Shown here piece by piece: positions 33,895-42,292 of a stretch of 42,292 bases of DNA. The DNA is taken from contig DKIV01000008.1 in the NCBI GenBank assembly GCA_002454425.1, positions 102,720 through 145,011 on the forward strand, written 5' to 3'. This stretch comes from Sphingobacteriaceae bacterium UBA6709. Lineage in GTDB: Bacteria > Bacteroidota > Bacteroidia > Sphingobacteriales > Sphingobacteriaceae. The notes under the pieces are model-generated. The model ran no database searches and had not been told where the DNA came from. It saw nothing but the letters and a program-made list of their open reading frames with translations. A program made the translations under genes and the position numbers. The number at the start of each line of letters is the position of its first letter. Positions within the stretch are counted from its first letter, which is position 1.

Positions 33895-35103
33895 ATGTCC
33901 GACAATCTTTACACCACATCATCAAGCGTTAAGCTTCAAATAAGCGGATACGTATTTCTTACCTTCATTGGATACCTCATCATAGGATATTCCCTGGCGG
34001 TACTTCCAGTATTCATACATCACGACTTAGGTTATAGCGCCATCGTTGCTGGATTCGTCATAAGCATACAATATCTGGCAACATTTCTCTTTCGAGGCGT
34101 GGCGGGCGGTATCGTCGATAAAAAAGGGCCTAAGCCTGCCGTCATGCTAAGCATGATCAGCTTTATCATAAGCGGCATATTTATGATTACTGCAGGATAT
34201 TTTGAAGCCAATCATCATCTTAGCCTCGCCATTTTAATAATCACCAGACTCATTACAGGAGTGGCAGAAGGCATGGTAGGCGCAAGTCCCGTCAACTGGG
34301 CAATGTTACAGGTAGGCGATCAGCATACCGCCACTGCCATATCTTACAATGGCATTGCAAGCTATGGAGCCCTCGCCATAGGAGCTCCCAGCGGTGTATA
34401 CCTCGCCGCACATTTCGGAATTGAAGGACTTGGCGTGGCGATACTTATCACAGCCATCGGGGGACTCTTGCTAACGCGAATAAAGCCGGCATTAAAAGAG
34501 ACCAAGCAAACTGAACGCCATTCCTTTATGAAAGTGTTCCGCATTATTAGTCCCTTCGGTACCTGTCTCGCTCTGGGAGGCCTCGGCTTCGGAACAATAT
34601 CAACCTTCATCACGCTGTACTATCAGTTCCATAAATGGGATAACGGAGTCCTTTGTCTTACGATTTTCGGTGCAGTCTTTATTCTCTGCCGGGTCCTTTT
34701 CGGCAACTCAATTATGCGATATGGAGGCATGAAGGTGGCAATCGTCAGTCTCCTTTTTGAAGCTGCCGGTCTTGCTGTTCTGGCGATGGCCGACAGCTCC
34801 CTGGGCGGACTTGTAGGCGCCGGACTTAGCGGACTGGGCTTTTCTCTGGTGTTTCCTGCATTAGGAGTGGAGGCTGTAAATCTCGTACCTGCTTCCAATA
34901 AAGGCTCCGCTTTAGCGGCTTATGGCGTGTTCATTGATATTTCTCTGGGAATTACCGGTCCGCTCGTCGGACTTATCGCCGATACGCTAGGAATGAATTA
35001 CATTTTCCAGTTCGCCGCTGTCGTAGTTACGATAGGTTTAATTATTGCTGTCATTCAACAACGCCGCATTGCCGCGCTGAACACCTCACGGTCACCATAT
35101 TAA
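33895..35103 (+). CDS. MFS transporter, YfcJ/YhhS family exporter
   Basis: Inner-membrane major facilitator transporter with 402 residues and 12 predicted membrane segments. It closely follows the E. coli YhhS/YfcJ pattern: LAVLPVFIHHDLGYSAIVAG at the first loop, SYNGIASYGALAIGAPSGV in helix 5, TFITLYYQFHKWD in the second half, GFSLVFPALGVEAV, and VFIDISLGITGPLVGLIAD near the end. Members of this family are putative drug or sugar effluxers, so export of a small molecule is likely but the substrate is unknown. It is a single-gene unit with a near-leaderless promoter and converges on gltD. Confidence 0.88.
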   Translation: MSDNLYTTSSSVKLQISGYVFLTFIGYLIIGYSLAVLPVFIHHDLGYSAIVAGFVISIQYLATFLFRGVAGGIVDKKGPKPAVMLSMISFIISGIFMITAGYFEANHHLSLAILIITRLITGVAEGMVGASPVNWAMLQVGDQHTATAISYNGIASYGALAIGAPSGVYLAAHFGIEGLGVAILITAIGGLLLTRIKPALKETKQTERHSFMKVFRIISPFGTCLALGGLGFGTISTFITLYYQFHKWDNGVLCLTIFGAVFILCRVLFGNSIMRYGGMKVAIVSLLFEAAGLAVLAMADSSLGGLVGAGLSGLGFSLVFPALGVEAVNLVPASNKGSALAAYGVFIDISLGITGPLVGLIADTLGMNYIFQFAAVVVTIGLIIAVIQQRRIAALNTSRSPY

Positions 35104-35120
35104 AAGTGACCATCAACAAA

Positions 35121-35153
35121 AAAAGGCCGCTTCTACGAGAGTAGCGACCTTTT
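35121..35153. terminator. Bidirectional terminator between MFS gene and gltD
   Basis: AAAAGGCCGCT (35121-35131) pairs with AGCGACCTTTT (35143-35153) with one mismatch. A-rich and T-rich flanks mean it can end transcription from both convergent genes. Confidence 0.8.
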
Positions 35154-35230
35154 ACGATTGGCAAGTTGAGGTTTTAATATATAGCCGGCGAACTATCGCC
35201 GACTCAATTGTTTGTCATAAATAACGCGCT

Positions 35231-36703
35231 TTAGTAAGCATACATGCTTTCAGCATCTTTACTCTCCAAGGCACTTTCACCATTCAGGAAGAGATCTACC
35301 CTGCGGGCAGCTTCACGGCCTTCCGAAATAGCCCATACTACCAGCGACTGTCCGCGACGCATATCGCCGGCGGCAAACACCTTGTTAACGCTGGTCTGAT
35401 AACTACCTTCCGCCGCTTTCACATTCCCACGAGCATCTATTTCTACGTCTAATTGCTGCAACATACCCTCCTTCTGCGGATGTAAGAAGCCCATAGCCAG
35501 AAATACCAGCTGACATGGAAGCTCACGTTCTGAGCCTTCAACTTCGGCAAACTTTACAGGTCTTCCAAAGATATCCGTTTCCCACTGCACGTCAACAACC
35601 TTCAGCGCACGCAGATTCCCTGCGTCATCGCCCAAAAATTCTTTGGTATTAATGCCCCAAAAACGCTGGCATCCTTCCTCATGCGAGGTGCTGGTCTTTA
35701 ATAACATCGGATAGGTTGGCCATGGCATACTTTCAGTACGCGCCTGCGGTGGCTGAGGCATGAGTTCAAACTGGGTAATTGAACGGGCGCCATGCCTGTT
35801 TGATGTACCTACGCAATCTGAGCCGGTATCACCACCTCCGATAACAATAACATCCTTATCCGCCGCCCAGATATCTTCCTGCTCGAATTCGATGCCGCTG
35901 ACACGCTTATTCTGTTGCTTCAGGAACTCCATCGCATAATAAACGCCTTTAAGCTCTCTACCCGGAATCGGCAGATTACGCGGAATCGTTGATCCCCCCG
36001 CAAGCACTACCGCGTCGAAGCTTTTAACAAGCTCATCAGCAGTAATATTCTTACCAACTTCAGTATTGTATTTAAAAATAACCCCTTCTTCCTGCATCAA
36101 AGAAACGCGGCGCTCCACGACCCACTTCTCAAGTTTAAAATCAGGGATACCATAACGGAGCAGTCCCCCGGCGTGATCGTCACGTTCAAAGACCGTTACC
36201 TGGTGCCCTACTTTGTTCAACTGCGCTGCCGCAGCCAAACCTGCAGGTCCGGAGCCTATTACGGCTACCGTTTTGCCCGACCGCAACACCGGCACCTTTG
36301 CATGTACCAGTCCTTTGGCAAAAGCAACTTCTATAATATGCTTCTCAATCTCCTCTATCGCCACGGGCGGACGATTAATTCCTAACACACACGCTGATTC
36401 ACAAGGTGCAGGACAGATCCTACCGGTAAATTCCGGAAAATTATTGGTCGATGAGAGTATGCGATAAGCTTCTTCCCAATTCTCCTTATATACCGCTTCA
36501 TTAAACTCGGGAATAATATTTCCCAGAGGACAGCCTGAATGGCAGAAAGGTATTCCGCAATTCATGCAGCGCGCTGCCTGATTATTTAATTTATCCTCAG
36601 AATAAAGACTTGTAAACTCTTTGTAGTTCGATATACGTTCGTTCGGAGCAACTTTGGCAGGGAGCTCTCTTGAAAATTCCTTAAATCCTGTTACTTTGCC
36701 CAT
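35231..36703 (-). CDS. gltD: Glutamate synthase (NADPH) small subunit
   Basis: Flavoprotein (490 residues) that takes electrons from NADPH and passes them to GltB. The N-terminal iron-sulfur region has CMNCGIPFCHSGCPLGNIIP and a second cysteine group, CPAPCESACVLGI. The FAD fold starts VIGSGPAGLAAAAQLNKVGH and continues AGGLLRYGIPDFKL. The NADPH fold has VIVIGGGDTGSDCVGTS. A C-terminal AAGDMRRGQSLVVWAISEGR completes the FAD site. All features of an active subunit are present. It follows gltB with a one-base gap, so the subunits are translationally coupled. Confidence 0.96.
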   Translation of the reverse strand: MGKVTGFKEFSRELPAKVAPNERISNYKEFTSLYSEDKLNNQAARCMNCGIPFCHSGCPLGNIIPEFNEAVYKENWEEAYRILSSTNNFPEFTGRICPAPCESACVLGINRPPVAIEEIEKHIIEVAFAKGLVHAKVPVLRSGKTVAVIGSGPAGLAAAAQLNKVGHQVTVFERDDHAGGLLRYGIPDFKLEKWVVERRVSLMQEEGVIFKYNTEVGKNITADELVKSFDAVVLAGGSTIPRNLPIPGRELKGVYYAMEFLKQQNKRVSGIEFEQEDIWAADKDVIVIGGGDTGSDCVGTSNRHGARSITQFELMPQPPQARTESMPWPTYPMLLKTSTSHEEGCQRFWGINTKEFLGDDAGNLRALKVVDVQWETDIFGRPVKFAEVEGSERELPCQLVFLAMGFLHPQKEGMLQQLDVEIDARGNVKAAEGSYQTSVNKVFAAGDMRRGQSLVVWAISEGREAARRVDLFLNGESALESKDAESMYAY

Positions 36704-36704
36704 T

Positions 36705-39700
36705 TTAAATTACCTGTTGAAATTGTGCGTGTTGTAATACTTTCTTATACTCCTTAGGGAACACCTTGATAAACTTTGCCTTTAATGTTATCCAGTTATT
36801 CTGCAGCTCTATAGCCATCTGGCTTCCTGTAAGCTGCTGATGTGTACGAAGGAGTGCCAGAATCTGATCTTCATCCTCCGGAGTTAGCGGATCGAGATCT
36901 ACCATTTCCTGATTGCAGTTGCCGGCAAAGTCGCCATCAACATCATATACCCAGGCAATACCACCACTCATACCGGCACCGAAGTTGCGCCCTGTCCTAC
37001 CAAGGATCAGCGCCTTGCCGCCAGTCATATATTCACATCCGTGATCACCAATTCCTTCAACAACCGCTGTGGCACCAGAATTACGTACCGCAAAACGCTC
37101 GCCGGCCTGACCTTTAACATACAGTTCCCCGGAGGTAGCACCATACAGCGCCACGTTGCCGATAATGATGTTCTCATGTGGTACAAGCTTACTTTCCTGT
37201 GCCGGATAGATCGCTAAACGAGCACCCGACAACCCTTTACCAACATAGTCATTCGCTTCGCCCTCAAGCTCAAAGCTGATACCCTTAGCGCAGAAAGCTC
37301 CAAAGCTCTGCCCTGCCGATCCTTTAAACTTGAAGTTGATCGTATTATCAGGCAGACCGGCTGCGTGATAACGCTTTGACACCTCATTTGACAGCATCGT
37401 ACCGAGCGTGCGATCTGTGTTCTTCAAATCAAATGTTCCAAACACTGGTAGCTTACTTTCCAGTGCAGGTTTGGCCTGCTCTATAAGTTTCCAGTCAAGA
37501 ACATTGCTCATTCCATGATCCTGAGCTTCAGTGTTATACAACGGCATTCTCGACGAGTTAGTCACTGGATGAAGAATAGCCGCGAGATTCAGCGTACGAG
37601 CCTTCCAATGGATATTCTTTTCGCGAACCTTAAGGAACTGCGCGCGACCCACCATATCGTTAATCGTCCGGAATCCAAGGTCTGCCATAATCTCACGTAA
37701 TTCCTCAGCAATAAAGCGGAAAAGATTTACAATGTGTTCAGGCTTTCCTGAAAAGAGCTTTCTCAGCTCCGGATCCTGTGTGGCTACACCCACCGGACAG
37801 GTATTCAAGTGACACTTACGCATCATAATACATCCTCCGGCCACGAGTGCCGCCGTAGCTACCCCCCATTCTTCAGCACCCAGAAGGGTTGCTATCGCTA
37901 TATCGCGACCTGTTTTCAGCTGACCATCGGTCTGTAGGACAACACGGCTTCTCAGCTGGTTACGCACCAATGTCTGATGAGCCTCGGCAAGCCCAAGCTC
38001 CCAGGGTAAACCCGCATGCTTTATAGAACTTATCGGTGAGGCTCCCGTACCTCCATCGTAACCGGCAACCAAAATTACGTCCGCATGTGCCTTGGCAACC
38101 CCCGCGGCAATCGTGCCTACACCTGCTTTCGACACCAACTTCACGTTGATACGAGCCTCACGGTTGGCATTCTTCAGATCGAAGATCAGCTGCGCCAAAT
38201 CCTCAATAGAGTAAATATCGTGATGCGGCGGCGGCGAAATTAAGCCTACTCCCGGTGTTGAATGCCGAACCTTCGCAATCCAGTCGTCAACCTTATGTCC
38301 CGGCAGCTGACCACCCTCACCAGGCTTGGCACCCTGCGCCATCTTAATTTGCAACTCATCAGCATTTGTCAGGTAATAAGATGTTACCCCAAAGCGTCCG
38401 GATGCAACCTGCTTGATAGAAGAACGCATAGAATCGCCATTCGGTAATAGGGAGTAACGTACCTCATCCTCTCCTCCTTCACCAGTATTTGAGCGACCTC
38501 CGATGCGGTTCATCGCTATGGCAAGCGTGCTGTGTGCTTCATGCGAAATAGAACCAAAGGACATTGCCCCGGTAGCAAAACGCTTCATGATAGATTCAAT
38601 AGATTCTACCTCATCCAATGAAATGGACTCCCGGTGATGAGCAAAGTCAAATAATCCACGAAGGGTGTACATCTTTTCCGACTGCTCATTGATAAGCTTT
38701 GAATATTGCTTATAGGTATTGTAGTCGTTAGTACGTGTAGATTGCTGTAATAAGTGTACTGTCTGCGGATTGAACAAATGCGCTTCCCCGCGACGCTTCC
38801 ACTGATAAATTCCTCCTTCAGGCAATAATTGATCTTCCAGCTTCTTATTTATGAAGCCTTGATTATGCTTGAATAATCCCTCTCTGGCAATTTCATCAAG
38901 ACCTAATCCCTCAATACGGGTAACGGCTCCGGTGAAGTATTTATTTACCACAGCCTTGTTAATTCCCAGAATTTCAAATATCTGAGCACCATGATACGAT
39001 TGCAAGGTCGAAATTCCCATCTTAGAGAAGATCTTCAGCAATCCGTCACAAATAGCCTTGATATAATTCTTGGAGAGATAATTAAAATCTAATGAGCTTT
39101 CCAGTTTACCCTGCTCTTTGAGTGTTCTGATAGTCGAAAGTGCCAGATATGGACAGATTGCTGTAGCACCAAAGGCTAACAGACATGCGAAATGATGTAC
39201 CTCCCAGATATCGCCTGCTTCTACCACTAAGCCCACCTGACCACGATAGCCCTTCTTTATCAAGTGGTGGTGTACCGCTGATACCGCCAATAATGAAGGG
39301 ATAGGCGCGTGTTCTGAATCTACCGCGCGGTCAGAAAGAATCAATACTTCAAAACCATCTTCCAGAGCATCTTCCGCGTATCTGCAAAGTCTTGCCAGAC
39401 CACGCTCCAGAGAACCGGGTTTGCCATCTGCTTTGAAGTACGTATAAAGTGTCTTCGCATGGAATAAACCCGTGTCGATACTTCTAAGCTTTTCTAACTC
39501 ATACTCATTCAGGATAGGATGCTTTAATGCCACGCTATGGCAATGCATCTTATCTTCGTCAAACAAGTTTCCGTTGTTGCCCAGGAATGTTGATAAGCTC
39601 ATTACCATACGTTCGCGAATAGGGTCTATTGGCGGATTGGTAACTTGCGCGAAAAACTGTTTAAAGTAACTTGAAATATGCTGAGGTCTATCAGACAGCA

Positions 39701-41225
39701 CGGCCAGAGGAACGTCAGTTCCCATAGAACCTATAGGCTCCTTACCGTCTACAGCCATCGGCTTAATGATAGTTTCGATATCCTCACGGGTATAACCGAA
39801 AACCAGCTGATACTTGAAGACTGCCGATTCCGTCATATTACTGAACGTGATACGTGGTTCAGGAAGCTCCTCAAGTTTAATTTTATAATTTTCTAACCAT
39901 TCTCCATACGGGGCATTTGTGGCTAAGCTATGCTTAATCTCATCATCGGTAATAATCTTACCCTCAGCCATATCAACCAGGAGCATCTTACCTGGCTGCA
40001 GGCGTCCTTTTTTAGTGATGCTACTCTCATCGATCTGCAATGCTCCTGCTTCCGAAGCTACAATCAGCCGTTGATCTTCAGTAATCGCGTAACGTAAAGG
40101 ACGAAGACCATTACGATCTAACAAGGCTCCAATTTGCTTACCATTGGTGAACGTTAACGCGGCAGGACCATCCCAAGGCTCCATTAACGTGGCATGAAAC
40201 TCATAAAATGCCCGTTTCAACTCATCCATATGGCTATTTCCGTCCCATGCTTCCGGAACGAGCATCATCATCACATGCGGAAGTGAGCGACCGGTGTGAA
40301 AGAGCACTTCCACAACATTGTCAAGGCATGCCGAATCTGACTGATCCTTATCGATAACCGGAAGGACGATATCCAGCTCCTCCTGACTAAAATAAGAGGA
40401 GGCATATGATCTTAAGCCGGAATAGAACCAGTTAAGGTTTCCTGTAAGCGTATTGATCTCTCCGTTATGTGCCATAAAGCGGAACGGCTGAGCCAACTTC
40501 CAGGAAGGAAAAGTATTCGTTGAGAAACGGCTGTGAACCATACCAAATGCAGAAGTCACACGCTCGTCTTTTAAATCTGTGTAATAAGTCCTCAGCTGAT
40601 ACGTAGTTAACTGTCCTTTATAAACAATTACCTTGCATGACAAGGACGGAATATAGAAATCCTGCGCCTGACTAACTGATTCGTATATATTCTTTGTTAT
40701 AAGCCTTCTGAAAACATAAAGCTTACGCTCAAAATCTTCGGTATTATCAATATTTGCGGGACGATCAACAAACACTTGCTCTACCACCGGCTCCACCGCC
40801 AGGGCTGTAGGTCCCACAACCGATGGATCTACCGGTAGGGCGCGAAATCCTAACAAATCAAGCCCCAATTTCTCCGCGGCGTTTACAATGATCGTACGAC
40901 AAGCTTCACGAGCGCCCAGATCTTTTGGAAAAAACAACATTCCCACACCGTACTTCCCGGCCTCAGGCAAATGTATATCCAGGGCTATACATTCCTCAAT
41001 CAGGAATTCATGTGGCAACTGTAATAAAATACCCGCTCCGTCACCGGATTCCGGGTCGCAGCCACACGCGCCACGATGTTCCATGTTTTCAAGAATGGTA
41101 AGCGCATCAGAAACTATCTGATGAGATTTCACCCCCTTAATCTGAGTAATAAACCCTACCCCACATGAGTCATGTTCGAATTCAGGACGATACAGGCCCT
41201 GCTGCTCATTTTCAATTTGTTCCAT
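36705..41225 (-). CDS. gltB: Glutamate synthase large subunit
   Basis: Makes two glutamates from glutamine and 2-oxoglutarate (1506 residues). The N-terminal class II glutaminase domain begins at Cys21 (EHDSCGVGF), so the first 20 residues are a propeptide removed to expose the nucleophile. Central and FMN domains follow, with GGRSNTGEGGEDEVRY, GAKPGEGGQLPGHKV and VILVAGYDGGTGASP. The 3Fe-4S cysteines are in CIMMRKCHLNTCPVG. The C-terminal beta-helix domain is rich in glycine (GGKALILGRTGRNFGAGMSG). Full family length, no breaks. First gene of the gltBD operon. Confidence 0.97.
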   Translation of the reverse strand: MEQIENEQQGLYRPEFEHDSCGVGFITQIKGVKSHQIVSDALTILENMEHRGACGCDPESGDGAGILLQLPHEFLIEECIALDIHLPEAGKYGVGMLFFPKDLGAREACRTIIVNAAEKLGLDLLGFRALPVDPSVVGPTALAVEPVVEQVFVDRPANIDNTEDFERKLYVFRRLITKNIYESVSQAQDFYIPSLSCKVIVYKGQLTTYQLRTYYTDLKDERVTSAFGMVHSRFSTNTFPSWKLAQPFRFMAHNGEINTLTGNLNWFYSGLRSYASSYFSQEELDIVLPVIDKDQSDSACLDNVVEVLFHTGRSLPHVMMMLVPEAWDGNSHMDELKRAFYEFHATLMEPWDGPAALTFTNGKQIGALLDRNGLRPLRYAITEDQRLIVASEAGALQIDESSITKKGRLQPGKMLLVDMAEGKIITDDEIKHSLATNAPYGEWLENYKIKLEELPEPRITFSNMTESAVFKYQLVFGYTREDIETIIKPMAVDGKEPIGSMGTDVPLAVLSDRPQHISSYFKQFFAQVTNPPIDPIRERMVMSLSTFLGNNGNLFDEDKMHCHSVALKHPILNEYELEKLRSIDTGLFHAKTLYTYFKADGKPGSLERGLARLCRYAEDALEDGFEVLILSDRAVDSEHAPIPSLLAVSAVHHHLIKKGYRGQVGLVVEAGDIWEVHHFACLLAFGATAICPYLALSTIRTLKEQGKLESSLDFNYLSKNYIKAICDGLLKIFSKMGISTLQSYHGAQIFEILGINKAVVNKYFTGAVTRIEGLGLDEIAREGLFKHNQGFINKKLEDQLLPEGGIYQWKRRGEAHLFNPQTVHLLQQSTRTNDYNTYKQYSKLINEQSEKMYTLRGLFDFAHHRESISLDEVESIESIMKRFATGAMSFGSISHEAHSTLAIAMNRIGGRSNTGEGGEDEVRYSLLPNGDSMRSSIKQVASGRFGVTSYYLTNADELQIKMAQGAKPGEGGQLPGHKVDDWIAKVRHSTPGVGLISPPPHHDIYSIEDLAQLIFDLKNANREARINVKLVSKAGVGTIAAGVAKAHADVILVAGYDGGTGASPISSIKHAGLPWELGLAEAHQTLVRNQLRSRVVLQTDGQLKTGRDIAIATLLGAEEWGVATAALVAGGCIMMRKCHLNTCPVGVATQDPELRKLFSGKPEHIVNLFRFIAEELREIMADLGFRTINDMVGRAQFLKVREKNIHWKARTLNLAAILHPVTNSSRMPLYNTEAQDHGMSNVLDWKLIEQAKPALESKLPVFGTFDLKNTDRTLGTMLSNEVSKRYHAAGLPDNTINFKFKGSAGQSFGAFCAKGISFELEGEANDYVGKGLSGARLAIYPAQESKLVPHENIIIGNVALYGATSGELYVKGQAGERFAVRNSGATAVVEGIGDHGCEYMTGGKALILGRTGRNFGAGMSGGIAWVYDVDGDFAGNCNQEMVDLDPLTPEDEDQILALLRTHQQLTGSQMAIELQNNWITLKAKFIKVFPKEYKKVLQHAQFQQVI

Positions 41226-41237
41226 GAGTTATATAAG

Positions 41238-41270
41238 CAAATGTTACGAAATCAGAGATTGCCCGCGCAA
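41238..41270 (-). promoter_or_regulatory. Possible gltB promoter
   Basis: On the minus strand TTG (41268-41270) is followed after 21 bases by TAACATTTG (41238-41246), which is TAnnTTTG with one extra base. The ATG is 13 bases further. A weak but well-placed candidate. Confidence 0.3.
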
Positions 41271-42205
41271 TTACGGGTGTTTCAATAATTTTTAAATTAT
41301 CCTTAGTTGTTCTTTAGCAAATTTAATTTTTTTTATGAATTCACCAAACAATCAGAGCGATTATTGAAAATTTATCAAAGAAAAGTTTTAGCCTGCTGTC
41401 AGGTACTTTCTTATTCGGCAAAACGCTTTTTCAATATAATATTTACAAAGGTATTTTCTAAATTTTCAGTCAAAAAAATGGGAGTTACGACAAAAAGATG
41501 ATATTAAATTGGCTTCGTCATACATTATTAAGAATCGTTACAAATTGCAAAATAATTACAAACCATCTAAAACAATTCACTTTCGCAGATTTTTTCAACG
41601 CTGAAAAAGAAAATATCCGGTCTCCGACAAAGGAATACCATCGTCAATTGTCAATAACATCAGGAGAACCAACCGATACGAGGCTCTCCCACAAGCAGAT
41701 TGCCCATACTACCATGATCTGTTCTCAAAAACTCTGTATTCAAAAGCACTGAGGCCAAACTATGGACAGTCTCCTGGCAGAAGGCCTTCTCCATCTAAGG
41801 TTTCATCAATAAACCAGGTCAGATACCAAAACCTTGCACGTAACTAATTCATTCAAGATAAATTTGAGATAAGAAAAAACGAATTTTGCTCTATGTTCTT
41901 AGTCCTGACCTCTTCTTTCAATAAGCCCGCGGGAAAATAAGCGAGTTTTACTCCCGCGACATCTGCCCCCGTTCAGGGCCTGATGACTTGGAAAACAGTC
42001 CACCTATTTAGATTTAAAATTTAAACTATAAGAACATTCAACCTTAATACCAAACCAATAAGACTATTAAAAAACTTAAAATCAACACATTATCAACATT
42101 CAGTACACCTATTACAAAAATTTCCCGCTTGTTTATAAAGCTTAATTACGTTGACCTGGAGCAGAAACATACCCTTTCCCTGCTCGCCCCTTCCGTCAGG
42201 CAACC
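41271..42205. other. About 0.9 kb without a credible gene
   Basis: The stretch is A+T-rich. Two short rightward frames (41307-41501 and 41498-41752) have no recognisable domain, no promoter or ribosome-binding site, and compositions driven by A+T content, so I do not call them. No tRNA fold or known RNA motif is seen. It may hold the gltB regulatory region and the remains of an older insertion. Confidence 0.5.
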
Positions 42206-42292
42206 TGCTACCCACCTGATCCGAGACTGACTCGAGACTGCTTCGGAACTGACAGCACTGCTCATCGACATTTCATGGGCATTTCATCGACA
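42206..42292. repeat. Inverted copy of the left-edge repeat
   Basis: Positions 42206-42233 match the reverse complement of 49-76 at 25 of 28 bases, and 42280-42292 is the exact reverse complement of 1-13. Between them are several CGAGACTG/CGGAACTG units at about 10-11 base spacing. A short symmetric block follows in which CATCGACATTTCATG is nearly mirrored by CATTTCATCGACA. It looks like an intergenic dispersed repeat. Confidence 0.65.

Noticed and set aside
41307..41752. Two overlapping short rightward frames (64 and 84 codons) upstream of gltB
   Set aside because: No domain, signal or ribosome-binding site, and composition reflects A+T-rich DNA.
1..42292. tRNA, rRNA, CRISPR array, prophage or complete insertion sequence
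   Set aside because: No cloverleaf-like sequence, regular spacer array, transposase, integrase or phage structural gene was seen in any gap.

Overview
The window looks like chromosomal DNA of a Bacteroidota bacterium, most likely of the Sphingobacteriaceae (Pedobacter-like). Support: promoters of the Bacteroidota type (TTG then about 20 nt then TAnnTTTG), a LytS/LytTR pair whose sensor is built on a two-component-regulator propeller, an HmuY-type heme lipoprotein, and the overall gene style. It is mostly housekeeping DNA with one heme-acquisition island. I see no rRNA, tRNA, CRISPR array, intact insertion sequence or prophage.

Layout. 1-795: no intact gene; a dispersed-repeat end and what may be a decayed membrane-protein gene. 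796-3324 (-): ammonium transporter amt, a terminator, then heme A synthase ctaA. 3578-5850 (+): methyltransferase, LEA14-like lipoprotein, HAD hydrolase, small coiled-coil protein. 5959-14355 (-): complete recD-recC-recB operon. 14681-22377 (-): heme-uptake unit hmuT-hmuR-hmuY-hmuU-hmuV-hmuS followed by a small CxxC protein. 22475-23428 (+): AraC regulator divergent from hmuT. 23433-24521 (-): secreted, membrane-anchored TPR protein. 24750-28416 (-): LytTR response regulator and propeller sensor kinase. 28535-31087 (-): clpC. 31276-32955 (+): ABC-F factor ettA. 33246-33668 (+): ohr peroxidase. 33895-35103 (+): MFS exporter. 35231-41225 (-): gltB-gltD glutamate synthase. 41226-42292: about 1 kb without a credible gene, ending in an inverted copy of the repeat found at base 1.

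How genes work together. HmuY and HmuR should capture heme at the surface and bring it across the outer membrane. HmuT hands it to the HmuU-HmuV ABC transporter, and the HemS/ChuS-type HmuS binds or degrades it in the cytoplasm. The AraC protein is the obvious candidate regulator. Amt and glutamate synthase are both nitrogen-assimilation functions but lie at opposite ends of the window. RecBCD repairs double-strand breaks; ClpC and Ohr are stress functions.

No clearly new multi-gene system is evident. The best leads are: the inverted repeats at both window ends; a heme-binding protein with His where the characterised family has Tyr; a double-length HmuY; a hairpin inside the hmu operon; a methyltransferase mRNA that may be leaderless with GTG; an orphan TPR sensor-like protein beside the kinase; and the small CxxC protein after hmuS. 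Product names come from reading motifs by eye; no database search was run.
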